Source: Bacteroidales bacterium UBA1794 (GTDB taxonomy: Bacteria > Bacteroidota > Bacteroidia > Bacteroidales > Bacteroidaceae). Taken from it: a stretch of DNA of 34,311 bases. Shown in pieces: positions 27,214 through 34,311 of this stretch. Each line of letters opens with the position of its first letter. Position 1 is the first letter of the stretch. The notes beneath the pieces are model-generated. The model was not told the DNA's origin and did no database searches. It worked only from the letters and a program-made list of their open reading frames with translations. Position numbers and translations under genes: made by a program. Where the stretch lies: positions 1 to 34,311 of the forward strand of contig DCFW01000026.1 of the NCBI GenBank assembly GCA_002315435.1. Reading direction: 5' to 3'.

Positions 27214-28305
27214 TTAAATATATTCATCACCCAATTTCAGTTGAGCATCTGTCACAAATTTTCGTATTGACTTTTCTTCCTCTTTCTTGCAAATCAACAA
27301 TACATTATTAGAATCAGCTATTAAATAGCCATTCATATCCTGCATAACAAGAAGTTTGTCTTTAGGCATTGCAATTATATTATCCTTACAATCATACAAC
27401 ATTGTTTCCCCTTCACGAATAACATTCTCATTATCATCTTTATCGGACAATTCATAAATAGAATTCCATGTTCCCAAATCACTCCATCCAAAATCTCCTA
27501 AAAGGACATAAACATTTTCAGCTTTCTCCATCACTCCAAAATCAATAGAAATATTTGGACAAGCAGGATAGTTTTCATCAATAAAACTATATTCTTTATC
27601 AGTTCCATAAACACTCATAGCCTCTTCTGTCCCTAATCGTGCTGTCAAATCCGGTATAGATTTCTGCAAAGCGTTCATAATACTATTAACATTCCAGATA
27701 AATATGCCAGAATTCCAATAAAACTCACCACTCTCAACAAAAACTTTAGCCAAATCTAATTCAGGCTTTTCCGTAAAAGTTTTTACTTTATAAAAGATGT
27801 CCGAGTGTTCTTCGTCAATTTGTATATATCCATATCCTGTTTCCGGACGATTTGGTTTTATTCCTAATGTAAGTAAATTATCAGTATGACCAGCAAATTT
27901 CAATGCAGACTCTATTAACTGAACAAAATTTCCTTCATTCATGATTAAATGATCAGAAGGTGTTACAACTATATTTGCATTTGGATTTATTGCATAAATA
28001 TGATAGGTAGCCCACGCGATACAAGGGGCTGTATTTCTTCGCATTGGCTCAAGCAATATCCTACTGTCATCTATCCCAGGTATCTGAGCTTTAATAAGAT
28101 TAGCGTAAGATTTGTTTGTCACAAAAAAAATATTTTCAGTTGGAATTATTTGATTAAAACGCTGAAAGGTCTGCTGCAAAAGAGAATAACCTGTTCCAAA
28201 AAAATCAAGAAACTGTTTTGGATAACTCTTACGGCTCAACGGCCAAAACCTACTACCTATACCGCCACACATAATGACGCAATAATTGTTATTGTTTATT
28301 GACAT
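27214..28305 (-). CDS. manC: mannose-1-phosphate guanylyltransferase
   Basis: The 363-residue protein has the nucleotidyltransferase signature CGGIGSRFWPLSRKSYPKQF (residues 13-32), then LLEPMRRNTAPCIAWA, VTPSDHLI (metal-binding Asp), EKPELDLA and GEFYWNSGIFIWN, all typical of GDP-mannose pyrophosphorylase. It lacks the C-terminal cupin domain of bifunctional mannose-6-phosphate isomerase enzymes (about 470 residues), so it is monofunctional. It makes GDP-mannose from mannose-1-phosphate and GTP, feeding GDP-fucose and surface glycans. It is a single-gene unit; I see no consensus promoter in the 150 nt upstream. Confidence 0.93.
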   Translation of the reverse strand: MSINNNNYCVIMCGGIGSRFWPLSRKSYPKQFLDFFGTGYSLLQQTFQRFNQIIPTENIFFVTNKSYANLIKAQIPGIDDSRILLEPMRRNTAPCIAWATYHIYAINPNANIVVTPSDHLIMNEGNFVQLIESALKFAGHTDNLLTLGIKPNRPETGYGYIQIDEEHSDIFYKVKTFTEKPELDLAKVFVESGEFYWNSGIFIWNVNSIMNALQKSIPDLTARLGTEEAMSVYGTDKEYSFIDENYPACPNISIDFGVMEKAENVYVLLGDFGWSDLGTWNSIYELSDKDDNENVIREGETMLYDCKDNIIAMPKDKLLVMQDMNGYLIADSNNVLLICKKEEEKSIRKFVTDAQLKLGDEYI

Positions 28306-28414
28306 AACAAATTCTTTTATTGTTAGTATTATAAGCTAAGGTAAAAACTTATTTAGCAAAATCAATGAAGAAAGAAAAATATTTTCATCTATAAGACATA
28401 TTTCTAATAAATAA

Positions 28415-28445
28415 TTTGGAAATAAAGATTTTTGGCGTATCTTTG
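28415..28445 (+). promoter_or_regulatory. consensus promoter for tRNA-Leu
   Basis: TTTG (28415-28418), 19 nt, then TATCTTTG (28438-28445). The mature tRNA begins 11 nt after the -7 element. Confidence 0.85.
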
Positions 28446-28456
28446 CACCCGCAATC

Positions 28457-28538
28457 GCCCAGATGGCGGAATCGGTAGACGCGCTGGTCTCAAACACCAG
28501 TGGGGCAACTCATCCCGGTTCGACCCCGGGTCTGGGTA
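28457..28538 (+). tRNA. tRNA-Leu, anticodon CAA
   Basis: The acceptor stem GCCCAGA (28457-28463) pairs with TCTGGGT (28531-28537), followed by A as discriminator. The anticodon stem CTGGT/ACCAG encloses CTCAAAC, giving anticodon CAA for codon UUG. The T arm is CCCGG-TTCGACC-CCGGG (28514-28530). The enlarged variable region (TGGGGCAACTCAT) is consistent with leucine tRNAs. A full CCA end is not encoded (ACAG follows). Confidence 0.95.
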
Positions 28539-28541
28539 CAG

Positions 28542-28585
28542 AGAAAACCTGAGAATCGAATGATTATCAGGTTTTCTTATTTTAT
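28542..28585 (+). terminator. terminator after tRNA-Leu
   Basis: AGAAAACCTGA (28542-28552) pairs perfectly with TCAGGTTTTCT (28567-28577), followed by TATTTTAT. It begins 4 nt after the tRNA. Confidence 0.85.
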
Positions 28586-28643
28586 ATTACTTAATATAAC
28601 GGGAACAAAAATACAGAGATCCTATATTTGCTTTATCAAAGAG

Positions 28644-29912
28644 TCAATCGATCACTTTATATCCTTTCCATCCATAATAAGCACAGAAAATAAAACAAAC
28701 TAACGGAACAATATATGCAATTTGATATATTTGCTCGTTTCGATGCATAATGTATGCCGTTAACTGAGGTAAACAAGCATTACCTACGATAGCCATTACT
28801 AAGAAAGCTGAACCACTTTTAGTATTGCTCCCCAAATCTTTCAATGCCAACGAAAATTGCGTGGGATACATAATAGACATAAAAAATGAGACCCCCAACA
28901 TGGCATATAATCCCACCATACCACCAAATGTAATGATTACAATACATAACAAGACATTGACTACAGCATAAAGAACCAACATATTTTGTGGTTTGAACTT
29001 AGCCATTAACATGGTACCGATCCATCTTCCCAGTAAGAAGCAGAGCATATAAAGTCCGAAAAACGTCGTTGCTTTATTTTCCGGCATGCCATAATATGTA
29101 CAACAATAAACAAGAAATAAACTATTTATTGCCGTCTGCCCTCCATTATAAAAGAATTGAGCAATCACTCCCCATCGAAGATGTGAACGTCTCAACACAC
29201 TGAAATTAATAAGCTTTTCTCCCTTCAAGCTTTCACCTTCTTCATGATCGCCATCTTTAATTTTCGGCAGTTTAGAAAAAATGAAGACAATCGCTATTAC
29301 AATCAACGCTCCTGCCAAAATCAAATAAGGTAATTTCATTGCATCTGTCTCAAGTTGAATGTAACCATCCCAACCACCTGGATAACTAGTAGGAATAGTG
29401 GAACGAGTATATTCTTCCCCGTTAAGCACCAATTTGCTTAAGAACATAGCAGAAATAAAAGCACCTAATCCGTTGAATGATTGAGCCAAATTTAATCTAC
29501 GAGAAGATGTTTTAGGATCACCCAATACTGTGACATAAGGATTGGCCGCCGTTTCAAGAAAGCACATTCCTGTCGCAATAATAAAGAAAATTGTAAGATA
29601 AGCCCAATACTGTTTAATGATAGAGGCCGGAAAAAACAACAGACCACCTAAAGCTGCCAATACCAAGCCAAAGATTATACCCTGCTTATAGCTATACCGT
29701 TTCAAGAACATAGCTATCGGTATTGGAAAAATGAAATATGCCAACCAATAAGCCGTTTCAGTAAATGAAGCCTGAAAGGTATTAAGTTCACACGTCTTCA
29801 TAATTTGCCGAATCATCGTCGGCAATAAATTACTACTTATCGCCCAAATAAAAAATAGGCTGAATATAAAAGATAACGCAATGGTATATCTTTGATTTTT
29901 TATGTTTTCCAT
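28644..29912 (-). CDS. fucP: FucP-type sugar:H+ symporter (MFS)
   Basis: A 422-residue protein with about twelve hydrophobic helices and the FucP-subfamily signatures FFIWAISSNLLPTMIRQIM near the start and GMCFLETAANPYVTVLGDP with RLNLAQSFNGLGAF in helices 4-5. E. coli FucP is known to carry L-fucose and also L-galactose and D-arabinose; which applies here cannot be read directly. It is the last gene of the four-gene catabolic operon, 19 nt after the amidohydrolase gene, and should be the inner-membrane uptake step. No clear terminator follows the stop on the minus strand; the tRNA hairpin about 60 nt on may serve. Confidence 0.88.
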   Translation of the reverse strand: MENIKNQRYTIALSFIFSLFFIWAISSNLLPTMIRQIMKTCELNTFQASFTETAYWLAYFIFPIPIAMFLKRYSYKQGIIFGLVLAALGGLLFFPASIIKQYWAYLTIFFIIATGMCFLETAANPYVTVLGDPKTSSRRLNLAQSFNGLGAFISAMFLSKLVLNGEEYTRSTIPTSYPGGWDGYIQLETDAMKLPYLILAGALIVIAIVFIFSKLPKIKDGDHEEGESLKGEKLINFSVLRRSHLRWGVIAQFFYNGGQTAINSLFLVYCCTYYGMPENKATTFFGLYMLCFLLGRWIGTMLMAKFKPQNMLVLYAVVNVLLCIVIITFGGMVGLYAMLGVSFFMSIMYPTQFSLALKDLGSNTKSGSAFLVMAIVGNACLPQLTAYIMHRNEQIYQIAYIVPLVCFIFCAYYGWKGYKVID

Positions 29913-29931
29913 GTAAATGTTTTTTACAATG

Positions 29932-30855
29932 TTACTCTGACATATTTTTGATATAAGGTAGCTCGATCAAATGATCAAATTGATAGAATGCTTCTGCATT
30001 TAAGCCAAGGAACTGTGCTTTCTCTTCTTCTTTCAATAAATTGGACTTTACAATAAAATCATAAGACATTCTATAAGTTATCGCCGTGATAGTACGAGGA
30101 TAATCCGATCCCCACATAAGTTTGTCCATACCCACCAATGAAGCAGCTTCCTTGATAGCCCACACAGCCCCACGAAATGGATAGAATTCATCATTAAACA
30201 ACCAAGTGATTCCACCTGATTCAATCATGACATTTTTATGACGAGCCAATTTTATTTGTTCTTGCCAATTTGCACGAGTCACTGTACCAAAATGCCCAAT
30301 AGTAATGTGAAGATCTGGGAACTCAGATATTATCTCTTTCATTTCTTCCACTTGCTCGTCTCCACTATACAAATCAACAGCAAGAATAATATTATTCTTT
30401 TCCATAAGTTTATACATCCGCATCATCTCATCACAAGTCAAATAAACTCTTCTATCTGGCATAACCAATCTCTCTGCCGGAATTTTTATTGCTTTAAACC
30501 CATCGGCAATCAGCTTCTCGGCATAAGAGAAAAAGCCTTCTTTACGAGCATCTACCATGCCGCAACAAAAAAAACGATCAGGATAATTCTTTGCTACTTC
30601 CAACAAATAATCATTTTGCAAGCCGTCAATGTATTCTTGCGTAATGACTGAAGCCGAAACTTGTGCATAATTCATATTTGAAAGGAATATCTCAGCTGTA
30701 TTCTTCCCATCAATTATAAATGGTGGGAGCATTTGCCGAATTTCACCCATGAAAAGAGATTTACCTCCTTCCATGGTTTTTATCTTTTGCCCATTCACTT
30801 CAGTATCCTGATTGAGCCAAAGATGAGCATGGGCATCAATAATCTTATATTCCAT
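29932..30855 (-). CDS. amidohydrolase-2 family protein, probable L-fucono/L-galactono-lactonase
   Basis: The 307-residue protein has the amidohydrolase-superfamily N-terminal metal motif IIDAHAHLWL (H9, H11), a central ITIGHFGT and the C-terminal WGSDYPRT with the catalytic aspartate. GFKAIKIPAERLVMPDRRVY and AVDLYSGDEQ lie between. Members of this branch open sugar-acid lactones (L-fuconolactonase, L-rhamnonolactonase) or decarboxylate aromatic acids. Sitting between a sugar dehydrogenase and a FucP-type permease points to hydrolysis of the lactone formed by the aldo/keto reductase, giving L-fuconate or L-galactonate in the cytoplasm. It starts 3 nt after the Zn-dehydrogenase gene. The function is inferred from family and context. 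Confidence 0.75.
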   Translation of the reverse strand: MEYKIIDAHAHLWLNQDTEVNGQKIKTMEGGKSLFMGEIRQMLPPFIIDGKNTAEIFLSNMNYAQVSASVITQEYIDGLQNDYLLEVAKNYPDRFFCCGMVDARKEGFFSYAEKLIADGFKAIKIPAERLVMPDRRVYLTCDEMMRMYKLMEKNNIILAVDLYSGDEQVEEMKEIISEFPDLHITIGHFGTVTRANWQEQIKLARHKNVMIESGGITWLFNDEFYPFRGAVWAIKEAASLVGMDKLMWGSDYPRTITAITYRMSYDFIVKSNLLKEEEKAQFLGLNAEAFYQFDHLIELPYIKNMSE

Positions 30856-30858
30856 AAA

Positions 30859-31875
30859 TCAAAACTTAATTAAGATTCTGAATACTTTTCCGGGATTAGC
30901 CACCCAATGCTTCATTGCCTCAGGTGCCTCTTCTGGCGCATAGATGCCACTGATAAGTTTTTCTATCACAGTACCACCACGTTTCATATATTCAATAACA
31001 GCCCTGAAATCTTCAGGCATGGCATTGCGCGAACCACGAATATCCAGCTCCTTCATTACAAAATATTTGGTTGTGAAAGAGATATCCGTTTTAGCATATC
31101 CTATACAGATGACCCTTCCCGTAAATGCGACTTCATTAATAGCTGTTTGGTAAGTGATAGGTGAACCGACAGCCTCAATAACTACATCCGGACCGTTGCC
31201 GTTTGTTATCTCCTGTAAACGTGCATGTACATCTTCAGTACGAGAATTAATGGTATTAGTTGCACCCAATGTTTTAGCCAGCTCAAGTTTTTCATCATCT
31301 ACATCCACAGCAATTACACGTGCTCCACGCAATGAAGCACGAACGATGGCACCTACTCCAATCATGCCGCAACCAATTACCATCACAATGTCAAGATCAA
31401 TGACCTTAGCACGTGACACTGCATGAAATCCCACACTCATAGGCTCAACCAACGCAAAGTTTCGTGGAGAAATTCCATTGTCCACAATCACTTTCTCCCA
31501 AGGTACAGCAATATACTCAGCCATTGCTCCATCTCTTTGCACCCCAAATGTTTGATTAAACTGACAAGCATTCGGACGACCATTTCGACATGAAGGACAA
31601 TGCCCACAACTTGTATATGGATTCACCGTACAAGCCATTCCGGGCTTAATGCTTTCAGGCACCCCTTCACTCACAGCTGCCACTTCAGCACCAATTTCAT
31701 GGCCAGGTACAACTGGAAGTTTTACCATCGGATTCCTGCCCAAATATGTATTCAAATCAGATCCGCAAAAACCGACATATTTTATTTTCACTAATACCTC
31801 ACCTTTTTTTATCTCAGGCTTTTCTCTTTCGATAAGGGCAATATTCTGTTCACCCAAAATTGCTATTGCTTTCAT
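30859..31875 (-). CDS. Zn-dependent medium-chain dehydrogenase, LgoD-like (aldonate dehydrogenase candidate)
   Basis: The 338-residue protein has catalytic-zinc ligands C37 (GFCGSD) and H59-E60 (PGHE), and four structural-zinc cysteines C90, C93, C96, C104 (TSCGHCPSCRNGRPNAC). The NAD-binding Rossmann motif IGCGMIGVGA follows. GVQRDGAMAEYIAVP and the late motif RGSRNAMPEDF closely resemble, from memory, E. coli L-galactonate 5-dehydrogenase (LgoD/YjjN). It would then oxidise the aldonate released by the neighbouring lactonase. A general sorbitol/threonine-dehydrogenase-like role, or direct L-fucose dehydrogenase activity, remains possible. It lies 20 nt after the aldo/keto reductase gene and 3 nt before the lactonase gene. 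Confidence 0.8.
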   Translation of the reverse strand: MKAIAILGEQNIALIEREKPEIKKGEVLVKIKYVGFCGSDLNTYLGRNPMVKLPVVPGHEIGAEVAAVSEGVPESIKPGMACTVNPYTSCGHCPSCRNGRPNACQFNQTFGVQRDGAMAEYIAVPWEKVIVDNGISPRNFALVEPMSVGFHAVSRAKVIDLDIVMVIGCGMIGVGAIVRASLRGARVIAVDVDDEKLELAKTLGATNTINSRTEDVHARLQEITNGNGPDVVIEAVGSPITYQTAINEVAFTGRVICIGYAKTDISFTTKYFVMKELDIRGSRNAMPEDFRAVIEYMKRGGTVIEKLISGIYAPEEAPEAMKHWVANPGKVFRILIKF

Positions 31876-31895
31876 TTTATCTTTACATTTAAATG

Positions 31896-32828
31896 TTAAC
31901 TATTCAACCATGTATCACGAAAACGAGGTTCCAATATTTGCTTCACCTCTGCCAACAATTTTTCATCAATCGGTTCATTCGCCCATTCAATGTTTTGGAG
32001 TACAGAACTTGAGCGGGTAGTACTGAATAATGTGGTTGCAATCCTCCGATTATGTGTAGAAAATTGAACTGCTAATTTTTCTATTTCCACTCCTTTGCTC
32101 TTGCAATATTCCGTTGCTTTCTTGCAAATATTCTGCAGTTGTTTAGAAGCCGGATGCCAATCCGGTGCACCTCTTTGAGTGAGCAATCCCATAGAAAAGG
32201 GAGAAGCATTGATCACACCGACATGATGTTTCTCAAAATAATCAAGATAATCCGCCAACGCATCATCATTCAAGCAATAATGACAGAAAGACAATACACT
32301 CTCAACTGTCCCGGCAGGAACATGATCAATAATATATTTGAAATGATGTAAAGTAAGATTGGTGATCCCGACATGTTTTACAATTCCTTTATTTCTTAAT
32401 TCCACCAATGCCGGAAGTGTTTCTTTGCATACCATTTCAAGATCGGAAAACTCAATGTCATGTACATTAATAAGGTCAAGATAGTCAACATTCAGACGAT
32501 CCATACTTTCATTCACACTATCAACGGCCCTCTTAGCTGAATAGTCCCACGAATTATGTCCGTCTTGACCATATCGTCCAACCTTTGTAGATAGATAATA
32601 AAGATCCCTGTCAATCTCTTTAAGTGCCTTACCCAATACTATTTCGGCCTTTAAATAACCATAGTACGGAGAGACATCTATGAAATTGATTCCATTTTCA
32701 ACAGCAGTATGTACTGCTTTGATTCCATCTTCTTCTCTAAGTGAATGAAAAACTCCGCCAAGTGATGAGGCACCAAAAGCGATTTGGGAAACTTTCATTC
32801 CTGTTTCCCCTATTTCTGTGTATATCAT
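31896..32828 (-). CDS. aldo/keto reductase, probable L-fucose/L-galactose 1-dehydrogenase
   Basis: The 310-residue (beta/alpha)8-barrel protein shows the aldo/keto reductase tetrad: D51 (NFIDVSPYYG), Y56, K82 (STKVGRYG) and H123 (INVHDIE). Overall it resembles the L-galactose dehydrogenase / D-threo-aldose 1-dehydrogenase group (MKVSQIAFGASSLGGVF; LDLINVHDIE), which oxidises L-fucose or L-galactose at C1 to the lactone with NAD(P). It is the first gene of the catabolic operon and is divergent from the LacI-type regulator. Context with a lactonase and FucP-like permease supports this activity, but other aldoses cannot be excluded. Confidence 0.82.
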   Translation of the reverse strand: MIYTEIGETGMKVSQIAFGASSLGGVFHSLREEDGIKAVHTAVENGINFIDVSPYYGYLKAEIVLGKALKEIDRDLYYLSTKVGRYGQDGHNSWDYSAKRAVDSVNESMDRLNVDYLDLINVHDIEFSDLEMVCKETLPALVELRNKGIVKHVGITNLTLHHFKYIIDHVPAGTVESVLSFCHYCLNDDALADYLDYFEKHHVGVINASPFSMGLLTQRGAPDWHPASKQLQNICKKATEYCKSKGVEIEKLAVQFSTHNRRIATTLFSTTRSSSVLQNIEWANEPIDEKLLAEVKQILEPRFRDTWLNS

Positions 32829-32844
32829 AGTATAGAATTTTCCT

Positions 32845-32852
32845 CAAATATA
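32845..32852 (-). promoter_or_regulatory. -7 element for the sugar-catabolic operon
   Basis: The minus-strand TATATTTG at 32845-32852 is a perfect -7 element 16 nt upstream of the aldo/keto reductase start. The -33 position has only TTTT (32871-32874), as for a promoter that may need activation. Confidence 0.55.
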
Positions 32853-32893
32853 GGAGATAACTGCGCAGATAAAACTTCTGATGGTATAAAATA

Positions 32894-32913
32894 TTACGCA
32901 AAGCTTTGCGTAA
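32894..32913. promoter_or_regulatory. perfect 20-bp palindromic LacI-type operator
   Basis: TTACGCAAAGCTTTGCGTAA reads the same on both strands. Its size, position between the divergent operon and the LacI-type gene, and GCAAA/TTTGC half-sites fit a LacI-family operator. It contains the -33 TTTG of the regulator's own promoter and lies 41 nt upstream of the operon's -7 element. Confidence 0.8.
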
Positions 32914-32936
32914 AACAAGAAACTAGATTATATTTG
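32905..32936 (+). promoter_or_regulatory. promoter of the LacI-type regulator
   Basis: TTTG (32905-32908), 20 nt, then TATATTTG (32929-32936). The -33 element is part of the palindrome's right half, so a bound regulator would block polymerase: predicted negative autoregulation. Confidence 0.75.
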
Positions 32937-32967
32937 CTTTTGCATTAACCTTATCAAAATAATACCA

Positions 32968-33987
32968 ATGAACAAGAACAGACCGATTTCGTTAACGGAT
33001 TTGGCAAAAGAGCTGGGCGTATCAGTTTCCACGGTATCAAGGGCACTAAAAAATAGCCCCCAAATCGGTAAAGAGATGTGTATGAAGATCAAAGCACTTG
33101 CCAAAGAAAAAAATTACAGGGCAAACCCATTTGCTCTGGCACTTTTAAACAATACTGTAAGGATTATTGGAATCATAGTCCCTGATATTGTCACTCACTT
33201 CTATTCATCCATCATCAGCGGAATAGATGATACGGCCCGTCATAACGGCTACTCCATCATCATAACTTCCTCATACGAGCAATATGAATTGGAAAAACAA
33301 TGCCTGGAGGATCTAATAAATATTCGCGTAGAAGGTATCATCGCTTGCCTTTCACAAGAAACTACAGACTATTCTCATTTTGCTGATTTGCAAAATCGTA
33401 ATATCCCTGTAGTATTCTTTGATAGAGTTTGTCTCACAGATAAGTTCTCTTCAGTAATTGCAAACAACATTGAATCGGCACAGCAAGCCACAGAACATTT
33501 ATTTGCCTGTGGAGCAAAACGGATAGGTTTCCTTGGAGGAGCAAATCACCTGGAAATTGTACAACAACGAAAACATGGATATCTGCAAGCGTTACGTGAA
33601 AGGAAAATACCTATAGAAAAAGATCTCGTCTATTGTAAACACTTAAGCTTTGATGAAGGCTATAAAGGTACAGTCAAATTGCTTTCTCTCAAGGATCCAC
33701 CTAATGCAATTTTGGCAATGAATGACAGCATGACATTCGGAGCAATGAAAGCCATAAAAGAACAGGGATTACACATTCCTGAAGATATCTCTCTAATCGG
33801 ATATACAGACGAAGAGCACTCTAATTATGTGGAACCTACATTGACGGCAGTCACACACCAAACCTACCAAATAGGAAAAGAGTCCTGCTTATTACTTATT
33901 GACCAAATCAACGGATCCAAAATTGTAAAACAGAAAATAATACCAGCCAAGCTGGTAATAAGAAATTCCACAAAAAAGCTTTGCTGA
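32968..33987 (+). CDS. LacI-family transcriptional regulator
   Basis: The 339-residue protein begins with a LacI helix-turn-helix (SLTDLAKELGVSVSTVSRAL, residues 8-27) and hinge region (NYRANPFALAL), then a periplasmic-binding-protein-like effector domain (about 62-335) starting IIGIIVPDIVTHFYSSIISG, with FFDRV and LIGYTDEEHSNYVEPTLTAV near the C-terminus. It should sense a sugar or sugar acid and control the divergent operon and itself through the palindrome at 32894-32913. The effector is likely L-fucose, L-galactose or a lactone/aldonate intermediate, inferred from the genes it faces. No terminator is obvious after the stop. Confidence 0.92.
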   Translation: MNKNRPISLTDLAKELGVSVSTVSRALKNSPQIGKEMCMKIKALAKEKNYRANPFALALLNNTVRIIGIIVPDIVTHFYSSIISGIDDTARHNGYSIIITSSYEQYELEKQCLEDLINIRVEGIIACLSQETTDYSHFADLQNRNIPVVFFDRVCLTDKFSSVIANNIESAQQATEHLFACGAKRIGFLGGANHLEIVQQRKHGYLQALRERKIPIEKDLVYCKHLSFDEGYKGTVKLLSLKDPPNAILAMNDSMTFGAMKAIKEQGLHIPEDISLIGYTDEEHSNYVEPTLTAVTHQTYQIGKESCLLLIDQINGSKIVKQKIIPAKLVIRNSTKKLC

Positions 33988-34311
33988 TCTTTTCCAAACC
34001 TTACAAACTCATTCCCTACAGACAACTATGTCTCATTAATAATAAATAGAGAAACATATATTCATTCAATCCATTATTGTAAGTAAAAAACTTCTTAGGA
34101 AAAGTATACATCTTCGTGATGCTGTATTGCATTTTAGGAAGAAGGTTACACCTTTGCCTCAAAATTAAAAAGGCACAACAATGAATGCAGACTCATTATT
34201 TCCTCTTCTAATAAAAAGCGAGAATATCTGATACATTTATGTTTAAACTTTTGCCTTCATCCTTCATATTCCTTTATCCATCGTCGTTTCCGAATGAACG
34301 AATGAAGGTAG
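33988..34311. other. gene-free right edge
   Basis: I see no substantial ORF. It holds a candidate promoter (34127-34156), a possible 16-codon ORF (34181-34231) and, at the very end, an imperfect inverted repeat with CCTTCAT (34254-34260) and ATGAAGG (34302-34308). It probably contains the 5' leader of a plus-strand gene beyond the window. Confidence 0.4.
34127..34156 (+). promoter_or_regulatory. candidate promoter pointing out of the window
   Basis: TTG (34127-34129), 19 nt, then CACCTTTG (34149-34156). The spacing and the TTTG half fit, but the first two bases of the -7 element do not. An ATG follows 24 nt later. Confidence 0.35.

Noticed and set aside
28457..28585. tRNA-Leu as a possible integration site for an island carrying the sugar operon.
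   Set aside because: No integrase gene and no visible repeat of the tRNA 3' end are found in the window; the tRNA has its own promoter and terminator.
28623..28630. TATATTTG on the plus strand just past the tRNA terminator.
   Set aside because: There is no -33 element at a proper distance and no plus-strand gene after it; it would read antisense into fucP.

Overview
The window is AT-rich chromosomal DNA from a member of the order Bacteroidales, most likely Bacteroides. Evidence: a SusC/SusD outer-membrane pair, repeated matches to the Bacteroides promoter form (TTTG, about 19-22 nt, TAnnTTTG), mostly weak Shine-Dalgarno sequences, and Bacteroidota-type outer-membrane barrel, HYC/CC/PP and thioredoxin-like lipoproteins. 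I see no phage, integrase, IS element or CRISPR array. It reads as core chromosome with a few accessory cassettes.

Layout, left to right. (1) 1-2.5 kb: possible tail of an upstream gene, a perfect 24-bp inverted repeat, then a TonB-dependent-receptor-like barrel. (2) 2.5-4.5 kb, minus strand: an extended-SDR epimerase/dehydratase overlapping a PAP2/Aur1-like membrane enzyme, a probable lipid-metabolism pair. (3) 4.7-8.9 kb, plus: RNase R and the Kup potassium transporter. (4) 8.9-16.5 kb, minus: a copper/silver-type efflux operon running HYC_CC_PP-like Cys-rich protein, CusA-like RND pump, TolC-like channel with a Met/Ser/Gly-rich insert, CusB-like adaptor, secreted HMA protein. (5) 16.7-22.2 kb, minus: a SusC/SusD pair with no glycosidase or regulator beside it. 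(6) 22.6-24.8 kb, minus: PNPase. (7) 25.0-27.2 kb, plus: a thioredoxin-fold lipoprotein lacking the CxxC, then greA and a HIT protein. (8) 27.2-28.3 kb, minus: mannose-1-phosphate guanylyltransferase. (9) 28.46 kb, plus: tRNA-Leu(CAA) with its own promoter and terminator. (10) 28.6-34.0 kb: a four-gene minus-strand sugar operon (aldo/keto reductase, Zn-dehydrogenase, amidohydrolase/lactonase, FucP-type permease) divergent from a LacI-family regulator, with a perfect 20-bp palindrome between them.

The most interesting system is the last. It looks like an oxidative, non-phosphorylating route for L-fucose or L-galactose: uptake by the FucP-like permease, C1 oxidation by the aldo/keto reductase, lactone opening by the amidohydrolase, then oxidation of the aldonate by a Zn-dehydrogenase that resembles L-galactonate dehydrogenase. 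No fucI/fucK/fucA or fuconate dehydratase is in the window. The palindrome contains the -33 element of the regulator's own promoter, which predicts autoregulation. A second notable element is a terminator-like hairpin between the promoter and start codon of greA, suggesting attenuation or release of a short leader RNA.

All functions are read from sequence motifs and remembered family features. No database search or structure prediction was run.
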